From assembly GCF_023702225.1 (NCBI RefSeq), contig NZ_JAMQCO010000006.1, positions 228,550-292,549 on the forward strand: DNA of 64,000 bases, in the 5' to 3' direction. Of the stretch, positions 18,282 through 27,217 are shown piece after piece. Each line of letters opens with the position of its first letter. Within the stretch, counting starts at the first letter, position 1. The notes under the pieces are model-generated. The model was given only the letters and a program-made list of their open reading frames with translations, was not told where the DNA came from and did no database searches. The translations under genes were made by a program, and so were the position numbers. The DNA comes from Aureimonas altamirensis (lineage in GTDB: Bacteria > Pseudomonadota > Alphaproteobacteria > Rhizobiales > Rhizobiaceae).

Positions 18282-19759
18282 GCCACCCTCCCCATGATGG
18301 TCGCGTCGACGCCGCGATCAAGCCGATGGACATCGCCGGTCCCATGCTCCAGCCAGAAGCGGCGCAAGAGGTTGGCGGCCACGAGAAGCCGGTAGTCCGC
18401 GCTGGCGCGCCAGTCCGACAGCGGCGTGAAATCTTCCGGGATGGCGGCCGCCGCCGCCTCGAAGCTGCGCTCGCAGAAGGGCGCGCCGGCAAGGGTGACC
18501 TCCGCGCCCGTCGCGCGCTTCGGCGTGCCCGCCATGCCGCCGAAGGCGATGCGCGCCTCTTCGATGATGCCGTCGCTGACGGTGATGCAGAAACCTGCCG
18601 CGACGGCCGAGATGTCGGCATGATGGCGCTTCGACACCTTGTAGGCGGAAACGAGGCGTCTTCCCGGCAGGGGCACGTGGATCGTCTCCAGAAATTCGCC
18701 CGGGCGCCTGTCCTGCTTCCCGTAGGCGATGAAGAAATCCTCGAGCTTCATGCGCCGGCGCTGTTCGCGATGGCGCAGGGTAATCTCCGCGCCCAGCGCG
18801 ATCATCAGCGGCGGCGTCTCGCCGATGGGCGAGCCGTTGGCGATGTTGCCGCCGATCGTGCCGGCATTGCGCACCTGCCAGCCGCCGATCCGCGACCAGT
18901 AGTCGGCCGCGCCCGGCACCAGCCTGCGGATCGTGTCCTCGGCCTCGCTATAGGTGACGCCGGCACCGATGGTCAGCCACTGGCCATCCTGGGAAACGCC
19001 CTTCAATCCGTCGAGGCCGCCGATGAAGATGGCGGGTGCGATCGGCCGCAGGAATTTGGTGACCCACAGGCCGACATCGGTTGCCCCGGCCACCAGCGTA
19101 GCCTCCGGCATACCGGCATAGATAAGCGCGAAATCATCGAGATCGGCCGGGACGAGTGCGAGGCCCGATGCGCCTTCCAGCCGCGCGCCGCTGCCAGCCA
19201 GCATCGCCAGCTGCGCCTTGATCCCTTCCCTTTCGACCGCGAGCCTGTCGAAGGCCTGGCCACCTGCGGCGGCTGCGGCCAATGCGGCGCGCACGATGCT
19301 TTCATATCCGGTACAGCGACAGAGATTGCCTTGAAGCGCGGTCTCCACCGCGACCGCATCGGGCGCGGGATTGCCGAGCCACAGGCCGTATAGCGCCATG
19401 ACGATGCCGGGCGTGCAGAACCCGCACTGCGAGCCGTGGTGTTCCATCATGGCCAGTTGCACCGGGTGCAGGCCGCCCTCCGAACCCCTCAGATGCTCGA
19501 TGGTCACGACATGGGTGGCGTGGCAGGACGCCAGGAAACGGATGCAGGCATTGACCGGCTCGTAGACCAGGCGGCCATCCGCCAGACGGCCGACCAGAAC
19601 GGTGCAGGCGCCGCAATCTCCCTCGGCGCAGCCTTCCTTGGTCCCCGTCAGGCGCTGTTGCCCGCGCAGGAAGTCGAGAAGAGTCGCGTCGGGTGCGCCG
19701 TCGCGCACCTCGATATCGCGATCGTTGAGAATGAACCGTATCCCATCGGTCTCGCGCAT
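18278..19759 (-). CDS. xdhA: Xanthine dehydrogenase iron-sulfur/FAD subunit XdhA
   Basis: This 493-residue protein fuses two electron-transfer domains. Residues 1 to about 160 hold two [2Fe-2S] clusters: plant-type cysteines at 44, 49, 52 and 72, then cysteines at 112, 115, 147 and 149 (QCGFCTPG, CRCTGY). Residues from about 195 form the FAD domain with VAGATDVGLWVTK and IGGNIANGSP. It passes electrons from the XdhB molybdenum centre to the final acceptor. GGGAGGA precedes the ATG at 19759, which is preferred to one 15 bases upstream. It heads the xdhABC-guaD operon and is divergent from a LysR gene. Confidence 0.95.
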   Translation of the reverse strand: MRETDGIRFILNDRDIEVRDGAPDATLLDFLRGQQRLTGTKEGCAEGDCGACTVLVGRLADGRLVYEPVNACIRFLASCHATHVVTIEHLRGSEGGLHPVQLAMMEHHGSQCGFCTPGIVMALYGLWLGNPAPDAVAVETALQGNLCRCTGYESIVRAALAAAAAGGQAFDRLAVEREGIKAQLAMLAGSGARLEGASGLALVPADLDDFALIYAGMPEATLVAGATDVGLWVTKFLRPIAPAIFIGGLDGLKGVSQDGQWLTIGAGVTYSEAEDTIRRLVPGAADYWSRIGGWQVRNAGTIGGNIANGSPIGETPPLMIALGAEITLRHREQRRRMKLEDFFIAYGKQDRRPGEFLETIHVPLPGRRLVSAYKVSKRHHADISAVAAGFCITVSDGIIEEARIAFGGMAGTPKRATGAEVTLAGAPFCERSFEAAAAAIPEDFTPLSDWRASADYRLLVAANLLRRFWLEHGTGDVHRLDRGVDATIMGRVA

Positions 19760-19888
19760 TCGGCTTCCTCCCATGCTTTACGGTCAGACTAGGCCCGAAC
19801 GCCCTCTTGCCGACAGGCATGGTTTGGATGAAGACTTTATAGATCGCGTAGAAAATCGCGGACTTCCTGCCACCGGTCGGACAATCGC

Positions 19889-20809
19889 ATGACGCAGATA
19901 GACAGCCTCAAACTCTTCATCCGCGTCGTCGAACTCGGCAGTATCACCGCCGGCGGACGCGATGTACGCATGACGCCCGCCGTCGCCTCCAACCGCATCC
20001 GCGCGCTGGAGCAGGCATTGGGCATCCAGCTATTCAACCGCACGACGCGCAAGCTCAAGCCGACCGAGGCGGCCCAGCTCTATTACGAACATGCGCGGCG
20101 CATCGTCGATGCCGTGGACGAGGCCGACGCGCAGATGGCCGGCTATGCCGGCCGGCCGCGCGGTATCATCCGCGTGGCCGCCCCCCTGGTGGCGGGCAAG
20201 TCGATCGTCGGGCCGATCATTCCGGCGTTCGCCGAGGCCTATCCCGACATAGAGCTGCGGGTGCGCCTGACCGACCGGACCATCGACGTCTTCGACGACA
20301 GCCTGGACCTCGTCTTCTTCCTGGGCGAGCTGCACGATTCCGGCCTCAGCTGGGCGCATATCGCGGACTGCGACCGCGTCATCTGCGCGGCTCCTTCCTA
20401 CCTTGCACGACGGGGCGTTCCTGCCCATCCTGAGGACCTGGCCTCACACAATTGCCTGCTGCTGCGCTATCCCCGGTCTACGGAATATTACTGGGTCCTG
20501 ACCGGCTCGGACGGTCCGCAGAAGATGCTGGTGAAAGGCAGCTTCGACGCGGACGACAGCGGCCTTCTGCTGGAATGGGCGCTGGCCGGGGCCGGCATCG
20601 TCAACCGGCCGCGCTTCGAAGTGGCGGCCGACCTTGCCGCGGGCAGGCTGGTGGAACTGCTGGCCGGGCATGCACCACCGCCCGCGCGATTCGGCCTTTT
20701 GTATCCCCATAGTCGAATGCGAAACCCGAAGTTGAAGGTATTCGTGGACTTTGCCGTACGTGAAGCGAAGAAAGCCCATCAGCGATTGTTGTCAGTAGAC
20801 GCGGCTTGA
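19889..20809 (+). CDS. LysR-family regulator divergent from xdhABC
   Basis: This 306-residue LysR regulator has its helix-turn-helix at about residues 1-60 (VRVVELGSITAGGRDVRMTP, LFNRTTRKL) and an effector domain from about 90. It is a close relative of the LysR at 6722 and is divergently placed from xdhA, so it likely controls xdhABC-guaD and perhaps the azgA-type permease downstream. The 129-base intergenic region contains GAAGACTTTAT, a partial match to the shared GTAAAGACTTTCAAA motif. The effector is not known. Confidence 0.88.
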   Translation: MTQIDSLKLFIRVVELGSITAGGRDVRMTPAVASNRIRALEQALGIQLFNRTTRKLKPTEAAQLYYEHARRIVDAVDEADAQMAGYAGRPRGIIRVAAPLVAGKSIVGPIIPAFAEAYPDIELRVRLTDRTIDVFDDSLDLVFFLGELHDSGLSWAHIADCDRVICAAPSYLARRGVPAHPEDLASHNCLLLRYPRSTEYYWVLTGSDGPQKMLVKGSFDADDSGLLLEWALAGAGIVNRPRFEVAADLAAGRLVELLAGHAPPPARFGLLYPHSRMRNPKLKVFVDFAVREAKKAHQRLLSVDAA

Positions 20810-20924
20810 TTTTCAATCATCTGTAGAAACTGAGTCCGCGAGTTCTGGTTAATCGCCTTTCCGCGATCTCCGTATTCTCACCCTCACATGAGCGGGATTG
20901 AACCCGACACCACCGGGAGGAATG

Positions 20925-22226
20925 ATGGCAGGGAAATGGTTCGACCTCGAGGCATTGGGCACCAATGTCCGCACCGAGGTAATCGCCGGTGTCACCACGT
21001 TTTTGACGATGGCGTACATCATCTTCGTAAACCCCGAAATCCTGGCGACCACCGGCATGGACCACGGGGCGGTCTTCGTGGCCACGTGCCTCGCCGCCGC
21101 TCTCGGCTCGGCCATCATGGGCCTTTGGGCCAACTGGCCTGTGGCCATGGCTCCGGGCATGGGCCTCAACGCCTTCTTCGCCTTCACCGTCGTCGCCGGC
21201 CTCGGCTTCACGTGGCAGCAGGCGCTCGGAGCGGTCTTCATCTCCGGCCTCATCTTCCTGTTCCTGTCCGTGACGGGCATCCGCCGATGGCTGATCGCCG
21301 GAATACCGGCTTCCATGCGCAGTGCCATCGCCGCCGGCATCGGTCTGTTCCTGGCCATCATCGCCTTGAAGAGCGCCGGAATCGTCGTCGCCAGCCCGGC
21401 CACGCTGATCACGCTCGGCGACCTTACGGCCAGCACCACGCTTCTGGCGATATTCGGCTTCTTCCTCATCGCGGCGCTGGATGCGCTGCGGGTGAAGGGC
21501 GCGATCCTGATCGGCATCATCGTCGTCACGCTGGCGGCAATGGTTACCGGTGACGCCACCTTTGCCGGCATCGTCGATCTGCCCCCGTCCTTGGCGCCGA
21601 CCTTCCTGCAGCTGGATATATGGGGCGCCCTCGGCTTCGGCATCTTCCATGTGGTGCTGGTGATGGTGCTTGTGGAAGTGTTCGACGCCACCGGCACGCT
21701 GATCGGCGTCGCCAAGCGCGCCGGCTTGCTGACACAGGGGCCCACCCACCAGAACCCCAACCTCAGCCGCGCCCTCATGGCGGACTCGACGGCCATCCTG
21801 GCGGGCTCGATGCTCGGAACATCGTCCACGACGGCTTATGTCGAAAGCGCCTCGGGCGTTCAGGCAGGCGGGCGTTCCGGCCTGACGGCCCTGACCGTCG
21901 CCGTCCTGTTCCTTCTGGCCATGTTCTTCTCGCCGCTGGCGGCGGCTGTCCCCGCCGCGGCGACGGCCCCGGCATTGCTGTTCGTGGCCACGCTGATGAT
22001 GCGCGAACTGGTCGAGGTGGAATGGGAAGACGTCACGACCGCCGCGCCTGCGGCGCTGACGGCGCTGGCAATGCCCTTCACCTATTCGATCGCCAACGGC
22101 CTCGCCTTCGGCTTCATATCCTATGCGGTGTTGAAACTGGTGACGGGACGCGGAAGCGAGGTGCATCCCGCAACCTGGATCATCGCCGCGCTCTTCGCCA
22201 TCAAGTTCGCCTTCTTCGGCGAGTGA
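20925..22226 (+). CDS. AzgA-type hypoxanthine/guanine permease
   Basis: This 433-residue transporter of the AzgA branch of the nucleobase-ascorbate/NCS2 superfamily has about 12-13 hydrophobic segments. It carries the family hallmarks FLTMAYIIFVNP near the N-terminus, APGMGLNAFFAF, and GTSSTTAYVESASGV in the central region. These proteins import hypoxanthine, guanine or adenine, which suits the adjacent guaD and xdh genes. Two adjacent ATG codons (20922 and 20925) follow GGGAGG; the second has the better spacing. An open frame 27 bases upstream begins with TTG and is not favoured. Confidence 0.9.
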   Translation: MAGKWFDLEALGTNVRTEVIAGVTTFLTMAYIIFVNPEILATTGMDHGAVFVATCLAAALGSAIMGLWANWPVAMAPGMGLNAFFAFTVVAGLGFTWQQALGAVFISGLIFLFLSVTGIRRWLIAGIPASMRSAIAAGIGLFLAIIALKSAGIVVASPATLITLGDLTASTTLLAIFGFFLIAALDALRVKGAILIGIIVVTLAAMVTGDATFAGIVDLPPSLAPTFLQLDIWGALGFGIFHVVLVMVLVEVFDATGTLIGVAKRAGLLTQGPTHQNPNLSRALMADSTAILAGSMLGTSSTTAYVESASGVQAGGRSGLTALTVAVLFLLAMFFSPLAAAVPAAATAPALLFVATLMMRELVEVEWEDVTTAAPAALTALAMPFTYSIANGLAFGFISYAVLKLVTGRGSEVHPATWIIAALFAIKFAFFGE

Positions 22227-22233
22227 CATCCGT

Positions 22234-22284
22234 GGCCGGCGGTCCATTTCGGGCTGCCGGCCGCTCCTCCCCCGACCGGTCGGG
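22234..22284 (+). terminator. Possible terminator after the AzgA permease
   Basis: Just after the permease stop there is an inverted repeat GGCCGGC...GCCGGCC (22234-22262) and then the perfect palindrome CCCGACCGGTCGGG (22271-22284). Neither is followed by a run of T, so they could be structure without strong termination. Confidence 0.35.
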
Positions 22285-22325
22285 CGCTCTATCTTAGCTC
22301 TGAACACCGTCGGGGCCCAGAGTTC

Positions 22326-24218
22326 ATGGATATCATCACTTCCCAGCAGATGCGGAGGCTTCTGCCGCTGCTGACCGCCCTTGCGGTAGCCGTGCTGGTG
22401 CTCAGCATCTCGGCCATCCTGTATCTCGGTCGGGAAATCTTCGTGCCCTTCGCCCTGGGCATTCTCCTGTCCTTCGTGCTGGCCCCCATCGTGATCGGGC
22501 TGCAAAGGCTCAACGTTCCGCGCATCCTCGCTATTTCCGCCGCCATCCTGACGGCGACATGCGCTATCATCGCGCTGATGCTGCTGATCTTCTCGCAGGT
22601 CGCCAGTCTGGCAGAAAATCTGCCCGGCTACCGCGCCACGATCCAGCAGAAGCTCGACAGCGTCGCCGAGGGCGAGGCACGGCCGACCGGGCCATACGGG
22701 CGCGCGCTTGAGGCGCTGCAGGGCATCGCATCGGACATCGAGAAGATCGGCGGTGGCGGCACCGAAGAGGCGGACAACCCCGGCAGCGCGCGGCCGATGC
22801 CCGTGACTATCGTTTCCCCCGGTGGCGGCGCGCTGGCCACCGCCGCGGCCGTCATCTCTCCGCTGGTCGGCCCGCTGACCACGCTCGGCATCGTGATCGT
22901 CTTCGCCATTTTCATCCTGCTGCAGCGTGAAGACTTGCGAAACCGCTTCATCCGCCTTGCCGGAACGGACGACCTCCAGCAGACCACGGCAGCCATCGAC
23001 GACGCGGCACTCCGGTTGTCACGCCTGCTCCTGTTCCAGTTCGGCATGAATGCGGCATTCGGCCTGATCACCGGCGCAGGCCTCTATCTGATCGGCGTGC
23101 CGAGCCCGTTCCTGTGGGGCATCCTGGGCGGAATCCTTCGCTACATCCCTTATGTCGGTGGTTTCATAGGCGCCGGATTGCCGATGATGCTGGCCTTCGC
23201 GGTGGACCCGGGCTGGAACATGATCCTGTGGACCGCTCTTCTGTACATCGCCGTGGAAACGGCGATGTCCAACATCGTGGAACCCATCCTCTATGGGCAT
23301 TCGACCGGCCTTTCCCCGGTCGCGATCATCCTTGCCGCGCTGATATGGGCCCTGTTGTGGGGGCCGGTCGGCCTGATCCTCGCGACACCCCTTACGATCT
23401 GTCTCGTCGTGCTGGCGCGATATGTGCCGGCCCTGGGCATCATCGACATCATGTTCGGCGACAAGCCGGCACTGTCGCCGCCGCAGATCTTCTACCAGCG
23501 GATGCTTGCCGGAGAGCCGCAGGAGGCGGGCCTGCAGGCGCGCGAGTTCCTGCGCGAGCGGGCATTGGTAACCTATTACGACGAGGTGGCGCTGGAAGGC
23601 ATCAGGCTTGCGCATGACGACGTCGCGCGGCTTGCGGTACAGGGAAAGCGGCTGGAAACCCTGCAGCATGCGGCAATGGCCCTCGTGGACCGCCTAGACA
23701 GGGTTGAAAGCCCCCTGCCGCGCGGCGGAGTGGTGCGCACCGAGGCGAAGGCCGCCGTGGAGGCCGCCGGGCCGGACACGGCAGGCGCCCTGGTGGTGCA
23801 GCGACCGGAAGACCTCAAGCCGGAATGGCGTGGCGCCCGACCCGTGGTCTGCATATCCGGCAACGATCCGCTCGATGCGACGGTTGCCGCGATGCTGGCC
23901 CAGGTTCTGACGCGGCATGGGCTGGCAGCCGAGACGGTGGCATGGGCCGATCTTGCCGAAAACCCGCCCAGCGCCGCCGATGCATCGGAAGTCAGGCTGG
24001 TCTGCCTGTCCTTCCTGGAGCCGCTGTCCACCGTTCATCTGCGCATGATGGTGCGACAGGTGCATCGTATCGCCCCGAAGGCGCATGTCTTCGTCGGCAT
24101 CTGGCGGCAGCGCGACCCCGCCATGGTGGCGCAGCTTTCCACGCGCCTGCATACCGACGCGCTCGTCACCACATTCTCGGCGGCGCTGGTAGCGGCCCAG
24201 AAGCTGGCCGCGAAGTAG
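22326..24218 (+). CDS. AI-2E family membrane protein with a long C-terminal cytosolic domain
   Basis: This 630-residue protein has an N-terminal AI-2E/PerM-type membrane domain (about residues 1-375: paired N-terminal helices, then GILGGILRYIPYVGGFIGA and SNIVEPILYGHSTGLSPVAII). The family's substrate is often unknown despite the name. After it comes a region of about 250 soluble residues. Its last part (VVCISGNDPLDATVAAMLAQ, HLRMMVRQVHRI) resembles a cobalamin-binding-like Rossmann fold but lacks the DxHxxG motif, so cobalamin binding is not claimed. It starts 100 bases after the AzgA permease and is followed by convergent two-component genes. Confidence 0.8.
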   Translation: MDIITSQQMRRLLPLLTALAVAVLVLSISAILYLGREIFVPFALGILLSFVLAPIVIGLQRLNVPRILAISAAILTATCAIIALMLLIFSQVASLAENLPGYRATIQQKLDSVAEGEARPTGPYGRALEALQGIASDIEKIGGGGTEEADNPGSARPMPVTIVSPGGGALATAAAVISPLVGPLTTLGIVIVFAIFILLQREDLRNRFIRLAGTDDLQQTTAAIDDAALRLSRLLLFQFGMNAAFGLITGAGLYLIGVPSPFLWGILGGILRYIPYVGGFIGAGLPMMLAFAVDPGWNMILWTALLYIAVETAMSNIVEPILYGHSTGLSPVAIILAALIWALLWGPVGLILATPLTICLVVLARYVPALGIIDIMFGDKPALSPPQIFYQRMLAGEPQEAGLQAREFLRERALVTYYDEVALEGIRLAHDDVARLAVQGKRLETLQHAAMALVDRLDRVESPLPRGGVVRTEAKAAVEAAGPDTAGALVVQRPEDLKPEWRGARPVVCISGNDPLDATVAAMLAQVLTRHGLAAETVAWADLAENPPSAADASEVRLVCLSFLEPLSTVHLRMMVRQVHRIAPKAHVFVGIWRQRDPAMVAQLSTRLHTDALVTTFSAALVAAQKLAAK

Positions 24219-24230
24219 AACGCCGCTGAC

Positions 24231-24620
24231 CTATTCGACGGGCGCGGCGCTGCCCTCTTCTTCCACGAGCGCCTCGATCTGGCCGAGAAGCTTCATGAAA
24301 TCCACGGGCTTGGCGTGGTAGTCGTCACAGCCGGCGGCGATCGTCTTTTCCCGGTCGCCGGACATGGCATGCGCCGTCAGGGCAATGATGGGCATGCGCG
24401 GCAGGGAGGCGTCGGCGCGGATGGTGCGCGCCGCCGTCCAGCCATCCACGACCGGAAGGTTCATGTCGAGCAGGATGATGTCGGGGTTGGTGATGCGCGC
24501 CTTGTCGATACCGTCCTGCCCGTCATGGGCCAGGATGACCTCATATCCCTTGCGTTGCAGACGGCGCGACAGGAAATCCCAGATTTCCTCATGATCCTCT
24601 ACAAGCAGGATGCGCGTCAT
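24231..24620 (-). CDS. Single-domain response regulator (CheY-like)
   Basis: This 129-residue receiver domain has the acidic pair Glu8/Asp9 (LLVEDHEE), the phosphorylatable aspartate at about residue 52 (IILLDMNLP), the threonine/alanine switch region (IIALTAHAM) and the conserved lysine in HAKPVD. There is no output domain, so it works by protein contact or phosphotransfer. Its start overlaps the stop of the hybrid kinase gene in an ATGA, which makes it the kinase's likely partner. Confidence 0.92.
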   Translation of the reverse strand: MTRILLVEDHEEIWDFLSRRLQRKGYEVILAHDGQDGIDKARITNPDIILLDMNLPVVDGWTAARTIRADASLPRMPIIALTAHAMSGDREKTIAAGCDDYHAKPVDFMKLLGQIEALVEEEGSAAPVE

Positions 24621-27169
24621 TCCGATGTCTCCTTGGCTGGCGAAACGATAACGCGTATCTGGGCGGCAAGCTCCGGCAACTCGATCTCCTTTTTCGCAAT
24701 GACCTCTTCGGTCTCGGCACGCAGCTTGCGGAATTCTTCCCGCGTAAGGTCTTTCGAGGTCAGGACGATGATCGGCGTCTGCGCCGTTTGCGCGCGTGCG
24801 CGTGCGGCCCGGATGAAGGCGAAGCCATCCATCTGGGGCATCACCAGATCCGTCAGGATCAGGTCGGGCGTCTTCTCCGCCAGTGCATCCAGCGCCATCC
24901 GTCCATTGGGCGCGGTCATGACCCCATAGCCCTCGCGCTCCAGGAGCTCCCGGGTGCGGGCCAGGAAATCCTCGTCATCGTCGACGGCCAGCACCAGTGC
25001 GTTCTCGGCCGTACGGAACCGGTCCATCACCTTGCGCAGATGGCCCCATTCCACGGGCTTGAGCAGATAGTCGGAGGCGCCCAGCGCATAGCCGAGGCTG
25101 TGCTCGTCGATCACCGTCAGCATTACCACGGGGATACGGGACAGGTCCGCATCGGCCTTCAGCGCCGACAGCACGGACCATCCGTCCATGCGCGGCATCG
25201 TCACGTCGAGAAGGATGACGTCCGGGCGCACCAGCGCCGCCATCTCCAGCCCCGCCAGCCCATCGGCCGCGGTACGCACGAGAAACCCCTCGCGCGTCAG
25301 GAAGCGTGCGACGAGCTCGCGTGCATTCGGATCGTCGTCGATGGCCAGGACAACGCCGGAAGCGGCATTCCGCTCCGCCGCGGCGATCGGCTGCATGGCC
25401 GGGGCCTCCACCACACTGCTCGTGGCGATGGCGGGAATCTTGATGGTGAAGGTGGAGCCCTCTCCCGGCCGGCTGACGACCGCGATGTCACCGCCCAGCA
25501 TCTTGGCGAACGCCTTGGTGATGGCAAGGCCAAGCCCTGTGCCGCCGAATTTGCGGGTCGTGGAGGCGTCTGCCTGCGTGAAGCGCTGGAACAGCCGGGC
25601 AAGCTCGTCGGGCGTCATGCCGATGCCGTCATCCGCGACCTCGAACACGAGCCAATCCCGCTTGTCCGCCGCCTCGCGCCGCACCCGCAGGACGATCGTT
25701 CCATTCTCCGTGAACTTCGCCGCGTTGGACAACAGGTTGATGACGCATTGCCGCAGCTTGACCTGGTCCGTATGCGCCTCGCCCAGATCCGGCGCCGCAT
25801 CGACGACGAAGCGGTTGCCCTTCTTTTCCATGAGGCTCCCGACAGTGGCCGAGATCTCCTCCACGGCTGTGTCGACCGCGAAGCTTTCGGTAAAGACCTC
25901 CATCCGCTCGGCCTCGATCTTCGAGAGATCGAGGACATCGTTGATGAGGCTCAGGAGATGCCGGGCATTGGCGTTGATCTTGCCGAGATCCGCAAGCAGG
26001 GACTGCTCGCCCATCTCGGTCACCTCTTCCTCGAGCATCTCGGTATAGCCGATGACGGCCGTAAGCGGCGTGCGAAGCTCGTGGCTCATATTGGCGATGA
26101 ACTGGCTTTTTGCCCGGTTCGCATTTTCCGCTATGTCGCGTGCCGTTTCCAGCTCGCGCTCCTGCGCGCGTTGGTGCGTTACGTCGGTATTGGTGCCGAA
26201 CCAGCGCAGGACGGCGCCGTCGGGCCCACGGATCGGCACTGCGCGCGTCAGGAACCAACCATAGGTCTCGTCGGCGCCCCGCAGGGGAAACGTGTCCTCC
26301 CATTCGCGCGCCGCGGCGACCGAGGCGTCGAACCCGGATCTGACGCGCTCGATATGGTCGGGATGCACGGCCGCCAACCAGCGATGGTCTCCCATGTCCT
26401 CCAGCGAGCGGCCGGTATAGTCGAACCAGCGGCGGTTGTACCAGAAGATGTCCCCGTTCTTTCGCGCCATCCAGGCCATCTGGGGGATGTTCTCGGCCAG
26501 CGCCTCGAACTGCGCGTTCGTCTCGCGAAGCCGCGCCTGCCGCCGCAGGGCAAGCCAGGCGAGCGCCAGTGCCGCGACGGCCGCGATGGCGAAGGCTATG
26601 CTGGAGATCAGTTCGGCCTGCCGCCGCTCCATCGTTATGGACGCGATCCGCGTCGACGCCCCTTCCTGCACCGTATCGATGATGGCGCGCACGGCATCCA
26701 TCCGCGCCTTGCCTTCTCCGGACCGGACCATCTCCGCCGCGGCCTCGAAGCCCGAGACTGCGCGGGTCCGCACGGCCTCTGCCGCGAATTGCGTCTGTGC
26801 GCCGATGGCGGATCGCATCTCCTCCAACGCCGCACCATCGGCGCCGGCATCGGACCATGCGGTCTCAAGCTGCGATATCTGTGCGCCAAGGGCCGCCAGG
26901 GCGCCTTCATAAGGCTCAAGAAAATTCTCCAGCCCGGTGAGGACGTATCCACGCTGTCCGGACTCGATGGAGAGGAGGGTCGACAGAACCTTCTGCGTAT
27001 CGTCGATCAGGCGCACCTGCGCAGCGATGGCGTCCGTCTTCTGCGAGGATGACCAAGATGTCCACGCAAACAAGGCTATCCCCACCGCCAGCGCGGCGAT
27101 CGCCGCCTTCTCGAAGCGGCCGAGACGGCCGACAAGGCCGGACATCCCCGTTGCCGAACCATCAACCAT
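24617..27169 (-). CDS. Hybrid sensor histidine kinase (CHASE3-PAS-HisKA-HATPase-REC-REC)
   Basis: This 850-residue hybrid kinase has, in order: a membrane segment at about 15-35; a CHASE3-like sensor (about 40-190, with ESGQRGYVLTG); a second membrane segment at about 190-210; a PAS domain (about 220-345, IPQMAWMARKNGDIFWYNRR); a HisKA domain with the phospho-acceptor histidine in NMSHELRTPLTAVIGY; an ATPase domain with GTGLGLAITK; and two receiver domains (LLDVTMPRMDG and LTDLVMPQMDG). Signal flow through two built-in receivers plus the coupled CheY-like protein suggests a multi-step relay. Several in-frame ATGs lie near the N-terminus; 27169 is the longest and 27145 is an alternative. The ligand is unknown. 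Confidence 0.92.
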   Translation of the reverse strand: MVDGSATGMSGLVGRLGRFEKAAIAALAVGIALFAWTSWSSSQKTDAIAAQVRLIDDTQKVLSTLLSIESGQRGYVLTGLENFLEPYEGALAALGAQISQLETAWSDAGADGAALEEMRSAIGAQTQFAAEAVRTRAVSGFEAAAEMVRSGEGKARMDAVRAIIDTVQEGASTRIASITMERRQAELISSIAFAIAAVAALALAWLALRRQARLRETNAQFEALAENIPQMAWMARKNGDIFWYNRRWFDYTGRSLEDMGDHRWLAAVHPDHIERVRSGFDASVAAAREWEDTFPLRGADETYGWFLTRAVPIRGPDGAVLRWFGTNTDVTHQRAQERELETARDIAENANRAKSQFIANMSHELRTPLTAVIGYTEMLEEEVTEMGEQSLLADLGKINANARHLLSLINDVLDLSKIEAERMEVFTESFAVDTAVEEISATVGSLMEKKGNRFVVDAAPDLGEAHTDQVKLRQCVINLLSNAAKFTENGTIVLRVRREAADKRDWLVFEVADDGIGMTPDELARLFQRFTQADASTTRKFGGTGLGLAITKAFAKMLGGDIAVVSRPGEGSTFTIKIPAIATSSVVEAPAMQPIAAAERNAASGVVLAIDDDPNARELVARFLTREGFLVRTAADGLAGLEMAALVRPDVILLDVTMPRMDGWSVLSALKADADLSRIPVVMLTVIDEHSLGYALGASDYLLKPVEWGHLRKVMDRFRTAENALVLAVDDDEDFLARTRELLEREGYGVMTAPNGRMALDALAEKTPDLILTDLVMPQMDGFAFIRAARARAQTAQTPIIVLTSKDLTREEFRKLRAETEEVIAKKEIELPELAAQIRVIVSPAKETSE

Positions 27170-27217
27170 GCAATTCGCGCCCGCCCTAGGAAAACCGATG
27201 TAGAGGAAGATGGTCGC

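Noticed and set aside
15591..18395. A 934-codon open frame on the plus strand
   Set aside because: It is entirely antisense to xdhB and xdhC, has the arginine- and glycine-rich composition of a shadow frame in GC-rich DNA, and matches no family.
24788..27052. A 754-codon open frame on the plus strand
   Set aside because: It is antisense to the hybrid histidine kinase, which has all expected domains in order; the plus-strand product is low-complexity and unrecognisable.
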